A model generated the notes under the pieces. The model was given only the letters and a program-made list of their open reading frames with translations. It searched no databases and was not told the DNA's origin. The translations under genes and the position numbers were made by a program. From positions 80,225 through 144,224 of the forward strand of contig JBGAQX010000007.1 of NCBI GenBank assembly GCA_044220545.1: a DNA stretch of 64,000 bases. The letters are read 5' to 3'. The DNA comes from Fen-999 sp044220545 (GTDB lineage Bacteria > Pseudomonadota > Gammaproteobacteria > Burkholderiales > Rhodocyclaceae). This document shows, in pieces, positions 8,347-17,669 of this stretch (positions are counted from its first letter, which is position 1; every line of letters starts with the position of its first letter).

Positions 8347-11300
8347 CTATCGAGCTGACGGATCTCTGGGCGAATTAGCGGAACCAGCAACCTGCGCTCT
8401 GGCCGCTTGAACCAAAAAGACCCGCGCAAAGGTCTTGCTCAGCTTTTCTCCGAATTCATCTTCCAACCGCAGGACCTGGCCGAAGTTGCCGGTAGCGTAG
8501 GCCGACAGTTGCATGCCACCGACCAAGTAGTCCATTGCCGCCCGTATGCCCCGGAGCGACGCGAATTGGTCTTTGTCGTTCAAGAAGGCTTGGCCGATTC
8601 GCAATGCTCTAGGATAGTCGCGGCCGGCGATTGCGCCGATGAATGCCAAGTAATCGCGCATGAGCGGCTCCTTGGGTGGGCATTTCACCCAGCGTGGCTG
8701 ATCCCAAAGAGCCTTGGCATCTTCGGCTCGCAGATAGGGAATCGTCATCCCGGCCAATCGTGAGAGCACGATCAGGCCGTCAGTGCCGAGGCTGTCGAAT
8801 TGGCAATTGGTGCCAGCCGACATCAGGTACTCGATGGCCAGTTTTTCGTCTAGAACAATGCCAGTCCGGGAGCTCTTGGCTGCCTGTCCGGTAAGTACAG
8901 CGCGAATTGCCTGGGCTTTCCTCACCGCTGTGGGGAACGGCAACTGATACCGGTCGATCAGAACCGGCTGAAACTGGTGATCCAGCGGCGGCGGCTGGAG
9001 ACCGGTCAGCCCCTCGAACACGGGCCAGCTACCCAGCCTGAGCTCGGACAACTCGGTCCCCTGGGCGTTATTGAAACGAGACTTGGCGGCGCCCAGTTGC
9101 AGGATGGGGAAGAAGTCCGAGTTGGTGCCACTGCCTGGATACAGCCCCGAGTAGGCTTGCAGTACGGCTTTGTCGCCGTTGAAGAGCAACGCCAGGTCTT
9201 CCTTGCTGGCGATGCCTCGCTTCGCCAGTTCCTGACGGACGGCCGGGCTCCACTGCTGAGGGATGCTGATTTCCGCCATGTTGGCGAACCGCCGCGAAGG
9301 GCTGGCCACCAGCAACCAGTCGGTGGCACCCGCCGAGAACAGCCTGACGTCGGCAAAGTGGGGCGCCATGGCCCTGACGATGGAGTTGATCTGGGCCGGC
9401 GAGATTTCGTAGGCCTGCACCCACTGTGCGAATACGCCGCCCTCATTGAGATGCCGCGGTATGAAGGCGTAGAACTCCTCCGTGAACAGCGAAGCGACAC
9501 CGTTGACCCAGGGATTGGAGGGCTCGGAAATGATGATGTCGTAGCGCTTGCGATTGGTGGCGAAATAGGACTTGGCATCGTCGATGATGATGTGTGAGCG
9601 CGGGTCGGAAAATGCCCGCTCGACAACCGGTCGGAAACTCTGGGCGGCTTCGACCATGGCCGGTTCGATCTCTATGGTGTCGACCGACTCGATGCCGGCG
9701 TTGCCGAGCACGAAGTGGGTGGTCATGCCCGAGCCGAAACCGATGATGGCGGCCGACCGCGCCTGGGGATGATGGAGCATCGGCATGATGCCCGCCACCA
9801 TCATGGTCATCTCGTCAAACGCCGGCAAGTCGTCGAAGCTGATCGAGGCGTCCGGTTTGCCGTTAGTGAAGATCGTCCGTTGCGCGTTGGCGCGGACCTC
9901 CCGGAGCGTGACCGAGGCGGTTCGGCCATCCTTGTGCGAGAACACCTTCAAGTCGGAGCCGGGCTTGGGGATGTTGCCAAAGCGAAAGACGGTAGAACTC
10001 ATGAGCAACGGATCGAAATGCGCCAGGGCCAGCGACAAGACCAGCAATAGCGCGCTTGCCGCCATGCCAAGCGATACCTTCCAGTCCGGACGTCGCAGGC
10101 TTGTCCACGAGGACCGACCGACCGCAAGCAGCAGCAGGATGCCGATCACAATGTCCGCGGCGGCGGCCAACCAGAGCGAAAGGCGCAAACCCAGCAGAGG
10201 CAGACCGACAAACACAGCCAGCACTACCCCAATAATCGCCCCCAGGGTGTTTGCCGCGTAAGTCTTGCCAATAGCCGCCTCTCCCGCGCCATCCTTGAGC
10301 AGGGTCAGCGTCAGCAGTGGCAGCGTCATACCGGCAAAGAAGGCCGTGGGCAGCATGATGACCATGGAAATGATCGCGCTGGCAATGTTGTACAGCGTGT
10401 AGGCGGATTCCGCCGAGCGATTGATGACCTGCAAAACCCAGGCCAGCCAGGAGAACGACTGGCTGTACAGGAACAGCGTGCTGAGGGCCATGCAACCCAT
10501 GGCGATTTGCGCCCAGCCGGCGGCACGGCGGGGAGATGCCAGGCGGTCCGCCCGCTTGCGCAGCCAAAGGCCGCCGAAGGCGATCCCGGCGATGAAAGCG
10601 GCAAGCATGATTTCAAAGGCATGGATGGTACCCCCCAGGACCATCGAAAGCATCCGCACCCACGATACCTCGTAGACAAACGAGCTGGCGCCGGTAATGG
10701 CCGCCATCAGCAGGATGAATGCCGGTACGCTCCGTTCGCCGCCGCCGTCGTCTGACTTCGCCGGACTCACAACGGCTTGCGGCTGCTCCGAGCGCGCCAG
10801 CGGCCACACAGCAATGGCCACCAACACACTGATGATGCCGGCAGTGAGGACCGTGCCGGGCAGCCCAACTTTGGGCAGGAGCACGAAAGTGGCGGTCAAG
10901 GCGCCCAGTGCAGCGCCAAGACTGTTGGAAAAGTACAGCCCGGCCAGAATGTTGCCGCTCGACTCGGGTCGCCAGCGTATGTAGCCGGCGCTCATCAGTG
11001 GGAAGGTCATGCCGAGCAGCACGCACTGCGGCAGGATCAGCATGCCGGCAACGAACCAGCGCGCCAGCTCCAGCGACAGTCCGGGTGACATGGCGGCAAA
11101 CAGAGAGTCATACGCCCAGCCACTGATCAGCCGAAAATAGATGTGGAAGCCGATGCCGAATATCCCGAGCACCAGCTCAATCAGCGCGTAGATCACCAAC
11201 GGTCGCTTCAGCAACTCGCTGCGCCGACTGATCAACCAGGCCCCGAGCGCCATGCCGCCCATGAACAACGCCAGGACCAGGACTTGGGCGTAGGCGGAGT

Positions 11301-11418
11301 GTCCGAGAATCAACCCGAGGTAATGCGTCCAGATCGACTCATAGATCAGGCCGGCGAAACCGGATGCGGTGAATATCCAGAGGAGCGCTATTCCAGCGCG
11401 ACGGCTGTTGGCTGTCAT
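8347..11418 (-). CDS. Large polytopic membrane protein fused to a spermidine-synthase-like domain
   Basis: 1023 residues. Residues about 1-220 and 230-460 are two blocks of hydrophobic helices resembling a transporter-like membrane module. Residues about 490-740 have the Rossmann fold of spermine/spermidine synthases, with a GFGSGMTTH nucleotide-binding loop, DTIEIEPAM, a DDAKSYF motif and SEPSNPWVNG. A C-terminal region of about 270 residues has no fold I recognise. Homologues beside pilin genes are annotated as fused MFS/spermidine synthase; polyamine synthesis by them is not established. Position next to the pilin and TfpX/Z genes suggests a role in pilin modification or assembly, which is inference. 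Confidence 0.75.
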   Translation of the reverse strand: MTANSRRAGIALLWIFTASGFAGLIYESIWTHYLGLILGHSAYAQVLVLALFMGGMALGAWLISRRSELLKRPLVIYALIELVLGIFGIGFHIYFRLISGWAYDSLFAAMSPGLSLELARWFVAGMLILPQCVLLGMTFPLMSAGYIRWRPESSGNILAGLYFSNSLGAALGALTATFVLLPKVGLPGTVLTAGIISVLVAIAVWPLARSEQPQAVVSPAKSDDGGGERSVPAFILLMAAITGASSFVYEVSWVRMLSMVLGGTIHAFEIMLAAFIAGIAFGGLWLRKRADRLASPRRAAGWAQIAMGCMALSTLFLYSQSFSWLAWVLQVINRSAESAYTLYNIASAIISMVIMLPTAFFAGMTLPLLTLTLLKDGAGEAAIGKTYAANTLGAIIGVVLAVFVGLPLLGLRLSLWLAAAADIVIGILLLLAVGRSSWTSLRRPDWKVSLGMAASALLLVLSLALAHFDPLLMSSTVFRFGNIPKPGSDLKVFSHKDGRTASVTLREVRANAQRTIFTNGKPDASISFDDLPAFDEMTMMVAGIMPMLHHPQARSAAIIGFGSGMTTHFVLGNAGIESVDTIEIEPAMVEAAQSFRPVVERAFSDPRSHIIIDDAKSYFATNRKRYDIIISEPSNPWVNGVASLFTEEFYAFIPRHLNEGGVFAQWVQAYEISPAQINSIVRAMAPHFADVRLFSAGATDWLLVASPSRRFANMAEISIPQQWSPAVRQELAKRGIASKEDLALLFNGDKAVLQAYSGLYPGSGTNSDFFPILQLGAAKSRFNNAQGTELSELRLGSWPVFEGLTGLQPPPLDHQFQPVLIDRYQLPFPTAVRKAQAIRAVLTGQAAKSSRTGIVLDEKLAIEYLMSAGTNCQFDSLGTDGLIVLSRLAGMTIPYLRAEDAKALWDQPRWVKCPPKEPLMRDYLAFIGAIAGRDYPRALRIGQAFLNDKDQFASLRGIRAAMDYLVGGMQLSAYATGNFGQVLRLEDEFGEKLSKTFARVFLVQAARAQVAGSANSPRDPSAR

Positions 11419-11532
11419 TGTTGTGTCCGGGCTGCGAGCCGGTGAGCATGCATGGGTTTGTCATTCTACCGGGCCACCGCGCTTCCGATGGCGTTATCGA
11501 CGGCCTGGACCGGCGCGCCGACTGTCGATGAG

Positions 11533-12006
11533 TCAGCAGCAGCTATCCGGCCCGATCGCCAGCCGCAGTACCGTCTGCTCATCCCCCTCCCGCGTCCGGC
11601 GGGAAAGCCACCAGACCGCGCCCTTCTTTACCGCCCAGTCCGCTTCGGTGCCGGCGAGCAGCAGCGCGGCAAGGCGACCGAGCGTCGGCTGATGGCCGAC
11701 CAGTATCACCGCGCGACCGCGACCGCCGCCGTTGGGCCAGTTGGCGGCGGCAATGAGGTCGGCTGGATCGGCGCCGACGCCGATCTTCGGTTCGATTTCG
11801 AAGGGCAGGCCCAGCGCGTGAGCCGTTTGCTGCGTGCGCTCGGTGGGGCTGACCAGTACCGTCGTCTTTGCGGGCAAGCGGTCGAGCAGCCAGACGGCCA
11901 TCTTGCGGGCTTGGTGCTCGCCGCGGTCAGTCAGTCGTCGCTTCGCGTCGGGTGTCTTGCCGCCGCCGTCTTCGGCTTCGGCGTGGCGCCACAGGATCAG
12001 GTCCAT
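11533..12006 (-). CDS. sixA: SixA-type phosphohistidine phosphatase
   Basis: 157 residues of the histidine phosphatase (phosphoglycerate mutase-like) superfamily. The catalytic RHAEAE motif is at residues 7-12, with a second conserved histidine in LVGHQPTL. SixA proteins dephosphorylate the histidine of phosphotransfer (HPt or PTS) proteins. It lies 57 bases downstream of the CYTH gene on the same strand; this pairing (CYTH/SixA/CHAD-type phosphate chemistry) is common, but a joint function is not shown. Confidence 0.85.
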   Translation of the reverse strand: MDLILWRHAEAEDGGGKTPDAKRRLTDRGEHQARKMAVWLLDRLPAKTTVLVSPTERTQQTAHALGLPFEIEPKIGVGADPADLIAAANWPNGGGRGRAVILVGHQPTLGRLAALLLAGTEADWAVKKGAVWWLSRRTREGDEQTVLRLAIGPDSCC

Positions 12007-12063
12007 CGGGGTTCCTTCAGGGATCGCAATGTAACATTCTCACCGGCGCCCATTGCGACGGGA

Positions 12064-12666
12064 TTACGTCGCCAAGGCGCGCTGCCGCAGTCGCAAGCCG
12101 CGCTCCGCTTTGGAGCGCAGGGCGGGGACGATGGGTAGTCGCTCCTTCAGTCGTTCGGCCAGTGCGAACAACTGGCTGACTTCGCCGCCGGCCAGTTCCA
12201 GCTCCAGTTCCGAAATCGCTTCGCGCCGGTTGCCGGCGATGATCCAGCCGCGATCAAGCACCAGCAGCACACCATCGAAGCGCCAGGTGACGCGGCGAAA
12301 GTTGGTTTCGAAGAGTGGCGCCAGTTGGCCATCCCCATTGATTCGTTCCAAATGGGCGCGTATCGCCGCGTCATCGACCGGCGCAAAGTCGAACTGCCCG
12401 CCATAGGGGGTTTCCCACTCGGGGCGAGTGGTCAGTCCTCCGACACTGCTGCCCGCGCATTTCACGGTTTGCAGCCAGATTTTGCCCTGGCGGCGGAGGC
12501 GCAAGGCGATGCCCAACTTGCGCAAGGCCAGGTCGGGCGTGTCGTAGTAGATGTTGAATATTTCGCCGGTGTGTTTGTCCAGCGCCGACTTGAGCAGCGG
12601 GTGGCGCAGGAAGGCGCGCTGGGCCGATTCCGGCAGCGCAAGCTTGAGTTCGATTTCGTTGGCCAT
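12064..12666 (-). CDS. CYTH domain protein (inorganic triphosphatase-like)
   Basis: 200 residues. The N-terminal ExExK signature is present in NEIELKLAL, followed by the alternating basic/acidic strands typical of the CYTH triphosphate tunnel (for example ALRLRRQGKIWLQTVK and ISELELELAGG). The family binds and hydrolyses triphosphates such as PPPi in the cytoplasm. It is shorter than E. coli YgiF because there is no CHAD domain. The ATG at 12666 has AAGGA 7 nt upstream and lies 11 bases beyond the stop of the ABC permease gene, so co-transcription with the efflux operon is likely. Confidence 0.86.
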   Translation of the reverse strand: MANEIELKLALPESAQRAFLRHPLLKSALDKHTGEIFNIYYDTPDLALRKLGIALRLRRQGKIWLQTVKCAGSSVGGLTTRPEWETPYGGQFDFAPVDDAAIRAHLERINGDGQLAPLFETNFRRVTWRFDGVLLVLDRGWIIAGNRREAISELELELAGGEVSQLFALAERLKERLPIVPALRSKAERGLRLRQRALAT

Positions 12667-12677
12667 GGGGATCCTTG

Positions 12678-13916
12678 CTACTCGTACCTCAGCGCTTCGA
12701 TCGGCGACAGGCTGGCGGCCTTGCGGGCCGGATAGAAGCCGAAGAAGACACCGACCGCGGCGGCAAAGCCCACCGCCAGGACGATGGCGGTGACGGACAG
12801 CTCGATGCGCCATGCGGCGAGCTGCCCGATCAGAAAGGAGCCGCCGGTACCGAGCAGGATGCCGATCAGACCGCCGATCAGCGACAGGGTGACCGCCTCG
12901 ACGAGGAATTGGGTCAGGATGTCGCGGCCACGGGCGCCGACGGCCATGCGCAGGCCGATCTCGCGGGTGCGCTCGGTGACCGAGACCAGCATGATGTTCA
13001 TGATGCCGATTCCGCCCACCAGCAGGGAAACCGAGGCCACCGCGGCCAGCAGCATGGCCAGCACCTTGGAAGATTCCTCCTGCGCCTGGAGGATTTCGGA
13101 CAGGTTGCGCACGTTGAAGTCGTCTTCCTGGCCGGTTTGCAGCCGGTGCCGTTGGCGCAGGAGTTCGCGCATGCGTTCCTCGGCCGCCTTCATCTCTGTA
13201 CCTTGCCGCACCTTGATGGTGATCGAGCCCACCGAGCGCGACTTGGCCAGCGCGGTGGCGCCGAGAATGCGCTTGCGCGCGGTCGAGATGGGCAGCAGCA
13301 TCAGGTCGTCCTGATCCTGGCCGGACATGCTCTGGCCCTTGCGATCCAGCACGCCGATCACCGTCAGGGGCACCTTGCGGATACGCACCACCTGGTCGAG
13401 CGGCGACTGGTCGCCGAACAGGTTCTTGGCCACTGTCTGGCCGATCAGCGCCACCTTGGCCGCGCCATTGATCTCCGCGGCTTCGAAGCCGCGTCCTTCG
13501 ACAATCGACCATTCGCGTGCTTCGAAATACTCCGGAGTGACCCCGTAGAAGGTGGTGGACCAGTTGGCGTTGCCGGCGACCACCTGGCCGCTGCCGCGCA
13601 ACACCGGCGCCGCCGTCTGAATCTCGTCGGGCAGTTCGCGGGCGATGGCATATGCATCGTCTTCGCTGATGGTCTGTAGCGAACCTGCGCCGCCACGGGC
13701 GCCGGTAAACGTCGAGGAAGCCGAGAAGACGATGATGATGTTGGCACCGAGACTGCGAATCTGGTCTTCGACGCGCGCCTGGGCGCCGTTGCCGACGGCG
13801 ATCATGACGATCACCGCCGCGACGCCGATGATGATGCCGAGCATGGTCAGCGCCGAGCGCAATTTGTTGACCCGCAGGGCGCCCAGCGCTATGCGGAGTA
13901 TCGCGGTAAAGCTCAC
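12678..13916 (-). CDS. MacB-like ABC transporter permease
   Basis: 412 residues. The layout is an N-terminal membrane helix (about 20-45), a MacB periplasmic core domain (about 50-240) and an FtsX-type C-terminal domain with three helices. This is the mechanotransmission-type permease that works with an outer-membrane duct. The GTG start overlaps the stop of the ATPase gene by 4 nt. MacB is often one polypeptide with its ATPase; here the two are separate genes, as in many Gram-negative MacB/YknZ systems. The substrate is unknown. Confidence 0.9.
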   Translation of the reverse strand: MSFTAILRIALGALRVNKLRSALTMLGIIIGVAAVIVMIAVGNGAQARVEDQIRSLGANIIIVFSASSTFTGARGGAGSLQTISEDDAYAIARELPDEIQTAAPVLRGSGQVVAGNANWSTTFYGVTPEYFEAREWSIVEGRGFEAAEINGAAKVALIGQTVAKNLFGDQSPLDQVVRIRKVPLTVIGVLDRKGQSMSGQDQDDLMLLPISTARKRILGATALAKSRSVGSITIKVRQGTEMKAAEERMRELLRQRHRLQTGQEDDFNVRNLSEILQAQEESSKVLAMLLAAVASVSLLVGGIGIMNIMLVSVTERTREIGLRMAVGARGRDILTQFLVEAVTLSLIGGLIGILLGTGGSFLIGQLAAWRIELSVTAIVLAVGFAAAVGVFFGFYPARKAASLSPIEALRYE

Positions 13917-14647
13917 GACACCTCCTCCGGCGGCATGGTCGCCAGCGCGGCCGACGCGTCTTTCGGCGCATTGGGCTTGTCCTCGACCACTTGCCCATCG
14001 CGAAACAGGATGATGCGCTTGGCGAAATCGGCCACATCGTGCTCGTGGGTGACCACTACGATGGTGATGCCCTCGCGGTTGAGTGCTTGCAGGAGCGCCA
14101 TGATCTCGACGCTGGTGCGCGAATCGAGGGCACCGGTCGGTTCGTCGGCCAGCACCAGCTTTGGGTCGTTGGCCAAGGCCCGGGCAATGGCGACGCGCTG
14201 CTGCTGGCCGCCGGAAAGCTGGGTCGGTTGGTGGTCGAGTCGCTCGGCCAGACCGACCTGACGCAGGCGCTTCAAGGCTTTGTCGCGGCGCGCCGGGGGC
14301 GGCAAGCCGCCGTACAGCAAGGGCAGGGCCACGTTGTCGAGCGCGCTGGTGCGGGCGAGCAGATTGAAATGCTGGAAGACAAAGCCGATCTGCCGATTGC
14401 GCACCAGCGCCAGTTCGTCGCCGGACAACCGCGACACTTCCTGGTCGCCCAGCCAGTAGTCGCCGGCGGTCGGGTGGTCGAGGCAGCCAAGCAGGTTCAT
14501 GAACGTCGACTTGCCCGAGCCGGAAGGGCCCATCACCGCGACGAATTCGCCGACGGCAATCTCCAGGGAAACGCCACGCAGGGCATGCACCACCGTGCCG
14601 CCCATCGGGTATTCCTTGGTCAGGCCAGCGGTGCGAATCAGCGCCAC
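13913..14647 (-). CDS. MacB-type ABC transporter ATP-binding protein
   Basis: 244 residues from a GTG start directly after the adaptor gene's stop. The ATPase motifs are Walker A GPSGSGKS, Q-loop FVFQHFN, signature LSGGQQQRVAIARAL, Walker B VLADEPTGALD and switch VVTHEHD. It belongs to the LolD/MacB class, which drives mechanotransmission rather than membrane transport. A longer reading frame extends upstream but would overlap the adaptor gene, so the GTG at 14647 is preferred. Confidence 0.9.
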   Translation of the reverse strand: MALIRTAGLTKEYPMGGTVVHALRGVSLEIAVGEFVAVMGPSGSGKSTFMNLLGCLDHPTAGDYWLGDQEVSRLSGDELALVRNRQIGFVFQHFNLLARTSALDNVALPLLYGGLPPPARRDKALKRLRQVGLAERLDHQPTQLSGGQQQRVAIARALANDPKLVLADEPTGALDSRTSVEIMALLQALNREGITIVVVTHEHDVADFAKRIILFRDGQVVEDKPNAPKDASAALATMPPEEVS

Positions 14648-14648
14648 G

Positions 14649-15911
14649 TCAGAACATGCGTGGTCCGCCGGGCGTGGCCGGCTTGGCGGGAGTCGTGGTG
14701 CCGACGATGACTTCGGCATTTTCGTTGAGGTCGTCGGTGACGATTTCGGTGGCGGTGCCGTCGGTGATGCCCAGCTTCACCGGTACGGCCTTGGGTTGTC
14801 CGCTTTCGCCGACTATCCAGACGCGACCGCCCCCCTTTCCCGCGCCGTCCTTGCCCATGGCGCGGCCTTCCCGCGGGGCGCCGGTGGGTTTGCCGCCGTC
14901 GCTGGCGGGCTTGAAGCGCAGCGCCGCGTTGGCCACCTTGAGCACCGACTCCTTCTGGGCGGTGGCGATGCGCACGTTGGCCGTCATGCCCGGCAGCAGG
15001 TTCAAGTCGGGGTTGGCGGCGGAAACGATGACCGTGTAGGTGACGACGTTCGACACCACCGTGGCCGCTTTGCGCACTTGCCGGACCTCGCCCTGAAAGC
15101 CCCGGTTGGGGAAGGCGTCCACCGTGAAGGTCGCCGTCTGACCGATCCGCAGGCGGCCGACATCGGCTTCGTCGATGGAAGTCTCCACCTGCATGTCGGA
15201 AAGGTTGCGGGCGATGATGAACAGTTCCGGGGCTTGCAGGCTGGCCGCCACCGTCTGGCCGGGTTCGACGCTGCGCTTGACGACGACGCCGTCCACGGGC
15301 GAACGGATTTCGGTACGACCGAGATCGACCCTGGCTTGGGCCACCTGCGCTTCGCGTTGGCGTACCACCGATTCGCTGTTCTTCACCTGTGCCTCGGCAA
15401 GCTGCAACTGGGCCCGGGCGGCGTCGAGGGTCGTCTTTGCCTTGTCGCGATCCGCCGGGGAGATGAAGTGCTTTTCGACCAGCATGGTCTTGCGCTCGAA
15501 ATCACGCTGCGCCTCGGCCAGGTTGACCTGTGCCTGAAGTTGTTGGGCGCGCTGCACCAGGACCGATGAGCGGGTCGCGTCAAGGTCGGCTTCCGCTTGT
15601 CGCAGCTTGTGCTGATAGGTTTCGGGATCGATGCGGGCGACCAACTGACCCGCCTTCACCGGCGAGTTGAAGTCGACCAGAATCTCCTTGATCTGCCCCG
15701 AGATTTGGGAGCCCACTTGTACAGTGGACACCGGGTTCAATGTGCCGGCGGCGGCGACCGCGGCGGTCAGCGGCCCTCGTTCGACCCTGGTCAGCTTGTA
15801 CTTGGTTTGCTCGCCATTGGCCGCGTACCACCGATAGCCGGCGAAACCCGCCGCGCCGAGGACAACCAGGCCGATGACCAAAAAAAAAGCGCGGCGTTTC
15901 ATGCCGCGCAT
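14649..15911 (-). CDS. MacA-like periplasmic efflux adaptor
   Basis: 420 residues of the RND/MacA membrane-fusion family. There is an N-terminal membrane anchor (about 5-25), a lipoyl/barrel-sandwich hybrid domain split by a long helical hairpin rich in Q, A, R and E (about 95-200), then beta-barrel and membrane-proximal domains. A glycine/lysine-rich insert (residues about 340-370) is unusual. Together with the next two genes it forms a tripartite pump; no outer-membrane TolC-type gene is present here. It follows soxB after 39 bases on the same strand, so it could be read through from the sox operon. An alternative start lies at 15902 (MKRRAFF). Confidence 0.9.
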   Translation of the reverse strand: MRGMKRRAFFLVIGLVVLGAAGFAGYRWYAANGEQTKYKLTRVERGPLTAAVAAAGTLNPVSTVQVGSQISGQIKEILVDFNSPVKAGQLVARIDPETYQHKLRQAEADLDATRSSVLVQRAQQLQAQVNLAEAQRDFERKTMLVEKHFISPADRDKAKTTLDAARAQLQLAEAQVKNSESVVRQREAQVAQARVDLGRTEIRSPVDGVVVKRSVEPGQTVAASLQAPELFIIARNLSDMQVETSIDEADVGRLRIGQTATFTVDAFPNRGFQGEVRQVRKAATVVSNVVTYTVIVSAANPDLNLLPGMTANVRIATAQKESVLKVANAALRFKPASDGGKPTGAPREGRAMGKDGAGKGGGRVWIVGESGQPKAVPVKLGITDGTATEIVTDDLNENAEVIVGTTTPAKPATPGGPRMF

Positions 15912-15950
15912 TCTAGCCCGCCGATCTGGCCGGGGCTGTAAGCAGTTGTA

Positions 15951-17669
15951 TCAGGCGGTGCCTGCCAGGCCGGGATTGCCGGCCATGCCGATCAGCTTGG
16001 GCGCGTTGAGTTTGCGCGGCGTGACGGTCTTCTGATCGCGCAGCCAGCGCGCCACCACTTCCCAGATCGGCTCCCCGGTCACCCCCTCGCCGACCGGCGC
16101 CCAGCCGGCCACCTTGTATTTCTTGCCGGCCTCGATGAGCTTGCCCTGTAGACGCATGTCCTGGATGCGGCTGCCCATCTTCGCGTTCGGGTCGCAGGCA
16201 TAGCTCATGCCGCCGACGCGCACCATGTCGCCACCCTGCTGGTAGTAGGGGTCGGGGTTGAAGAGGTTGTCACCAACATCTTCGAGGATCATCTTGATCT
16301 GTTCGCCGGTCATCTCGGTCAGTGTCGAGGCCGGATAGGTGATCGCCGTCTGATCCATCAACTGCTCGAAGGTGATGGCTTCGCCGGGCAGGATGCTGGT
16401 ACCCCAGCGGAAGCCGGGTGAGAAGGCGAGGTCGGCGCCCTTCACGGCCATCATGGCGTCGAGGATCAATTGATCCCAGGAGCCGTTGAAGTTGCCGCGT
16501 CGATAGAGCAGCCCTTCGGTGACGGCCAGCTTTTCCTCGAGCTTCCGCTTGTGGGGTGCGCGTACCTTGTCGATCAGCGCGGCCATGTCGGCATCGGCCG
16601 GCAGCAGGTTGGCGAATATCGGCAGCAGCTTGTAGCGGAAATCCTGAATCTTGCCACCGCGCACATCGAAGTCCAGCACGCCGAGGAACTTGCTGTTCGA
16701 GCCGGCGTTGGTGACCAGGGTTTGGCCGCCGGCATTCTTGACGACGATTGGTTGGGGCACACCATCATGGGTATGGCCGCCGAGAATGGCGTCGATGCCG
16801 GTGACCCGGCTGGCCATCTTGAGATCCACGTCCATACCGTTGTGCGAGAGCACCACCACCACCTGCGCCCCCTTGCCCCGCGCCTCGTTCACCACCTTCT
16901 GCATGTTCTCGTCCTGGATGCCAAAGCTCCAGTCGGGGATCATCCAGCGTGGGTTGGCGATGGGCGTGTAGGGAAAAGCCTGGCCGATCACCGCGATCTT
17001 GACGCCGTTCATTTCCCGCAGGGTATATCGCGAGAACACCGGGTCGCCAAAATCGGCGGTGGTGACGTTCTGGGCGAGGAACTCGATCTTGCCCTTGAAG
17101 TCGTGGTCGATGATCTGCTTGACTCGCTCGTGGCCGAGCGTGAATTCCCAGTGTCCGGCCATCAAGTCCACGCCGAGCAACTTGCAGGCATCGACCATGT
17201 CCTGGCCTTTGGTCCAGAGCGCGGTGGCCGATCCTTGCCAGGTGTCGCCGCCATCCAGCAGCAGCGCGCCCGGCCGATTGGCGCGCAGGCGCTTGACCAA
17301 GGTGGCCATGTGACTGAAGCCGCCGACTTTGCCGTAGGTCTTCGCCGCCTGGTCGAAGTCCAGGTAGGTGAACGCATGTGCCTCGCTCGACCCTGGCTTG
17401 ATGCCGAAGGCCTTGAGCAGCGATTCGCCCACCAGGTGCGGCACCTTGCCGTTCGCGCCGCCAAAGCCGAGGTTAACATTCGGCTCGCGGAACCAGACCG
17501 GCAGCAACTGGGCGTGACAATCCGTGAAGTGGAGCAAATGCACATTGCCGTGGCGCGGCAGATCATAGAGACGCTCGCCATTTTCGGCGGCGAGCAGGTC
17601 GCGGGAATCGAGCGTCATGCCGGCCGCCGAGGCGGCGGCGAGCACCTGGAGGAATTCGCGGCGGTTCAT
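15951..17669 (-). CDS. soxB: Thiosulfohydrolase SoxB
   Basis: 572 residues. A twin-arginine signal (NRREFLQVLAAASAAG) sends the folded, manganese-loaded enzyme to the periplasm. Dinuclear metal motifs of the 5'-nucleotidase family are present: HFTDCHAQL, LDGGDTWQG, AGHWEFTLG, SHNGMD and GGHTHDG. SoxB hydrolyses the sulfonate group from SoxYZ-bound S-thiosulfonate, releasing sulfate. The ATG at 17669 overlaps the soxX stop by 4 nt (ATGA), fixing both. The gene order sox-sigma/anti-sigma-A-X-B on one strand indicates one operon. Confidence 0.96.
   Translation of the reverse strand: MNRREFLQVLAAASAAGMTLDSRDLLAAENGERLYDLPRHGNVHLLHFTDCHAQLLPVWFREPNVNLGFGGANGKVPHLVGESLLKAFGIKPGSSEAHAFTYLDFDQAAKTYGKVGGFSHMATLVKRLRANRPGALLLDGGDTWQGSATALWTKGQDMVDACKLLGVDLMAGHWEFTLGHERVKQIIDHDFKGKIEFLAQNVTTADFGDPVFSRYTLREMNGVKIAVIGQAFPYTPIANPRWMIPDWSFGIQDENMQKVVNEARGKGAQVVVVLSHNGMDVDLKMASRVTGIDAILGGHTHDGVPQPIVVKNAGGQTLVTNAGSNSKFLGVLDFDVRGGKIQDFRYKLLPIFANLLPADADMAALIDKVRAPHKRKLEEKLAVTEGLLYRRGNFNGSWDQLILDAMMAVKGADLAFSPGFRWGTSILPGEAITFEQLMDQTAITYPASTLTEMTGEQIKMILEDVGDNLFNPDPYYQQGGDMVRVGGMSYACDPNAKMGSRIQDMRLQGKLIEAGKKYKVAGWAPVGEGVTGEPIWEVVARWLRDQKTVTPRKLNAPKLIGMAGNPGLAGTA

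Noticed and set aside
12064..14037. 657-codon minus-strand frame extending the CYTH protein far upstream
   Set aside because: Only the last 200 codons are CYTH. The upstream part is an out-of-frame reading of the ABC permease gene, rich in Arg, Pro and Ala.
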